A DNA stretch of 13,523 bases from Cyanobacteria bacterium M_surface_7_m2_037 (GTDB lineage Bacteria > Cyanobacteriota > Cyanobacteriia > PCC-6307 > Cyanobiaceae): assembly GCA_016882585.1 (NCBI GenBank), contig VGPP01000039.1:1-13523 (forward strand). Reading direction: 5' to 3'. Position numbers and translations under genes: made by a program. The notes below the pieces were generated by a model. It saw only the letters and a program-made list of their open reading frames with translations, was not told the DNA's origin and did not search any database. Positions 13,462 to 13,523 of the stretch are shown piece after piece. Numbering within the stretch: the first letter of the stretch is position 1; each line of letters begins with the position of its first letter.

Positions 13462-13523
13462 CAGCCCTGCCAGGGCCTGGGTGCCGCCATGGTGCGTTGC
13501 AATCGCTCATTGGGGTTGGCCGG
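13461..13523 (-). CDS. C-terminal end of a TacA-like (DUF1778) antitoxin, partial
   Basis: Twenty codons read in from the window edge and stop at TGA 13463-13461, which overlaps the toxin ATG by one base. The residues PANPNERLQRTMAAPRPW have the PxxPNexLxxxm form found at the C-terminus of DUF1778 antitoxins. That segment binds and inhibits the partner GNAT toxin. The DNA-binding ribbon-helix-helix part lies outside the window. The start cannot be placed. Confidence 0.75.
   Translation of the reverse strand, partial: PANPNERLQRTMAAPRPWQG

Overview
The window looks like a piece of a high-GC alpha-cyanobacterial (Synechococcus/Cyanobium-type) chromosome. The signs are an agmatinase/spermidine synthase pair, a compact gene layout with very short gaps, several small proteins of cyanobacterial flavour (DUF2227-like, DUF3598-like, a small thioredoxin), few good Shine-Dalgarno sites, and two copies of the palindrome GCGATCGC (HIP1) at 7270-7277 and 12461-12468. 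This placement is inferred from gene content; no rRNA or photosystem gene is present to fix it. I see no insertion sequence, CRISPR array, phage module or hairpin followed by a T-run, and no gap longer than about 155 bases.

Layout. 1-2279 (+): the last 41 codons of a protein resembling the C-terminus of a PstS-type binding protein, a leader with a perfect palindrome, then a two-pass membrane SpoIIE/RsbU-type PP2C phosphatase with HAMP. This block is visibly poorer in GC than the rest. 2290-3441 (-): gcvT. 3597-4340 (+): a Cys-rich small protein and a stand-alone cyclic-nucleotide-binding-type domain protein. 4354-6143 (-): speE and speB, which together convert agmatine to putrescine and then spermidine. 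6186-6635 (+): arfB. 6617-8980 (-): a four-gene run of DUF2227-like protein, SAM methyltransferase, mazG and a ribbon-helix-helix protein. 9019-9090 (+): tRNA-Val(UAC). 9091-10225 (-): a thioredoxin-like protein and a DUF3598-like protein. 10274-11119 (+): an atypical SDR-type epimerase. 11135-12891 (-): an NCS2-type permease behind a previously overlooked 50-codon gene. 12961-13523 (-): a TacT-like GNAT toxin with the end of its TacA-like antitoxin, cut by the window edge.

How the genes fit together. Most are housekeeping: one-carbon/glycine metabolism (gcvT), polyamine synthesis (speE-speB), ribosome rescue (arfB) and nucleotide-pool cleaning (mazG). The parts most worth following are the binding protein/phosphatase pair, the Cys-rich protein next to the DNA-binding-less CRP-like domain, the 50-residue protein leading the permease, and the toxin-antitoxin pair at the right edge.
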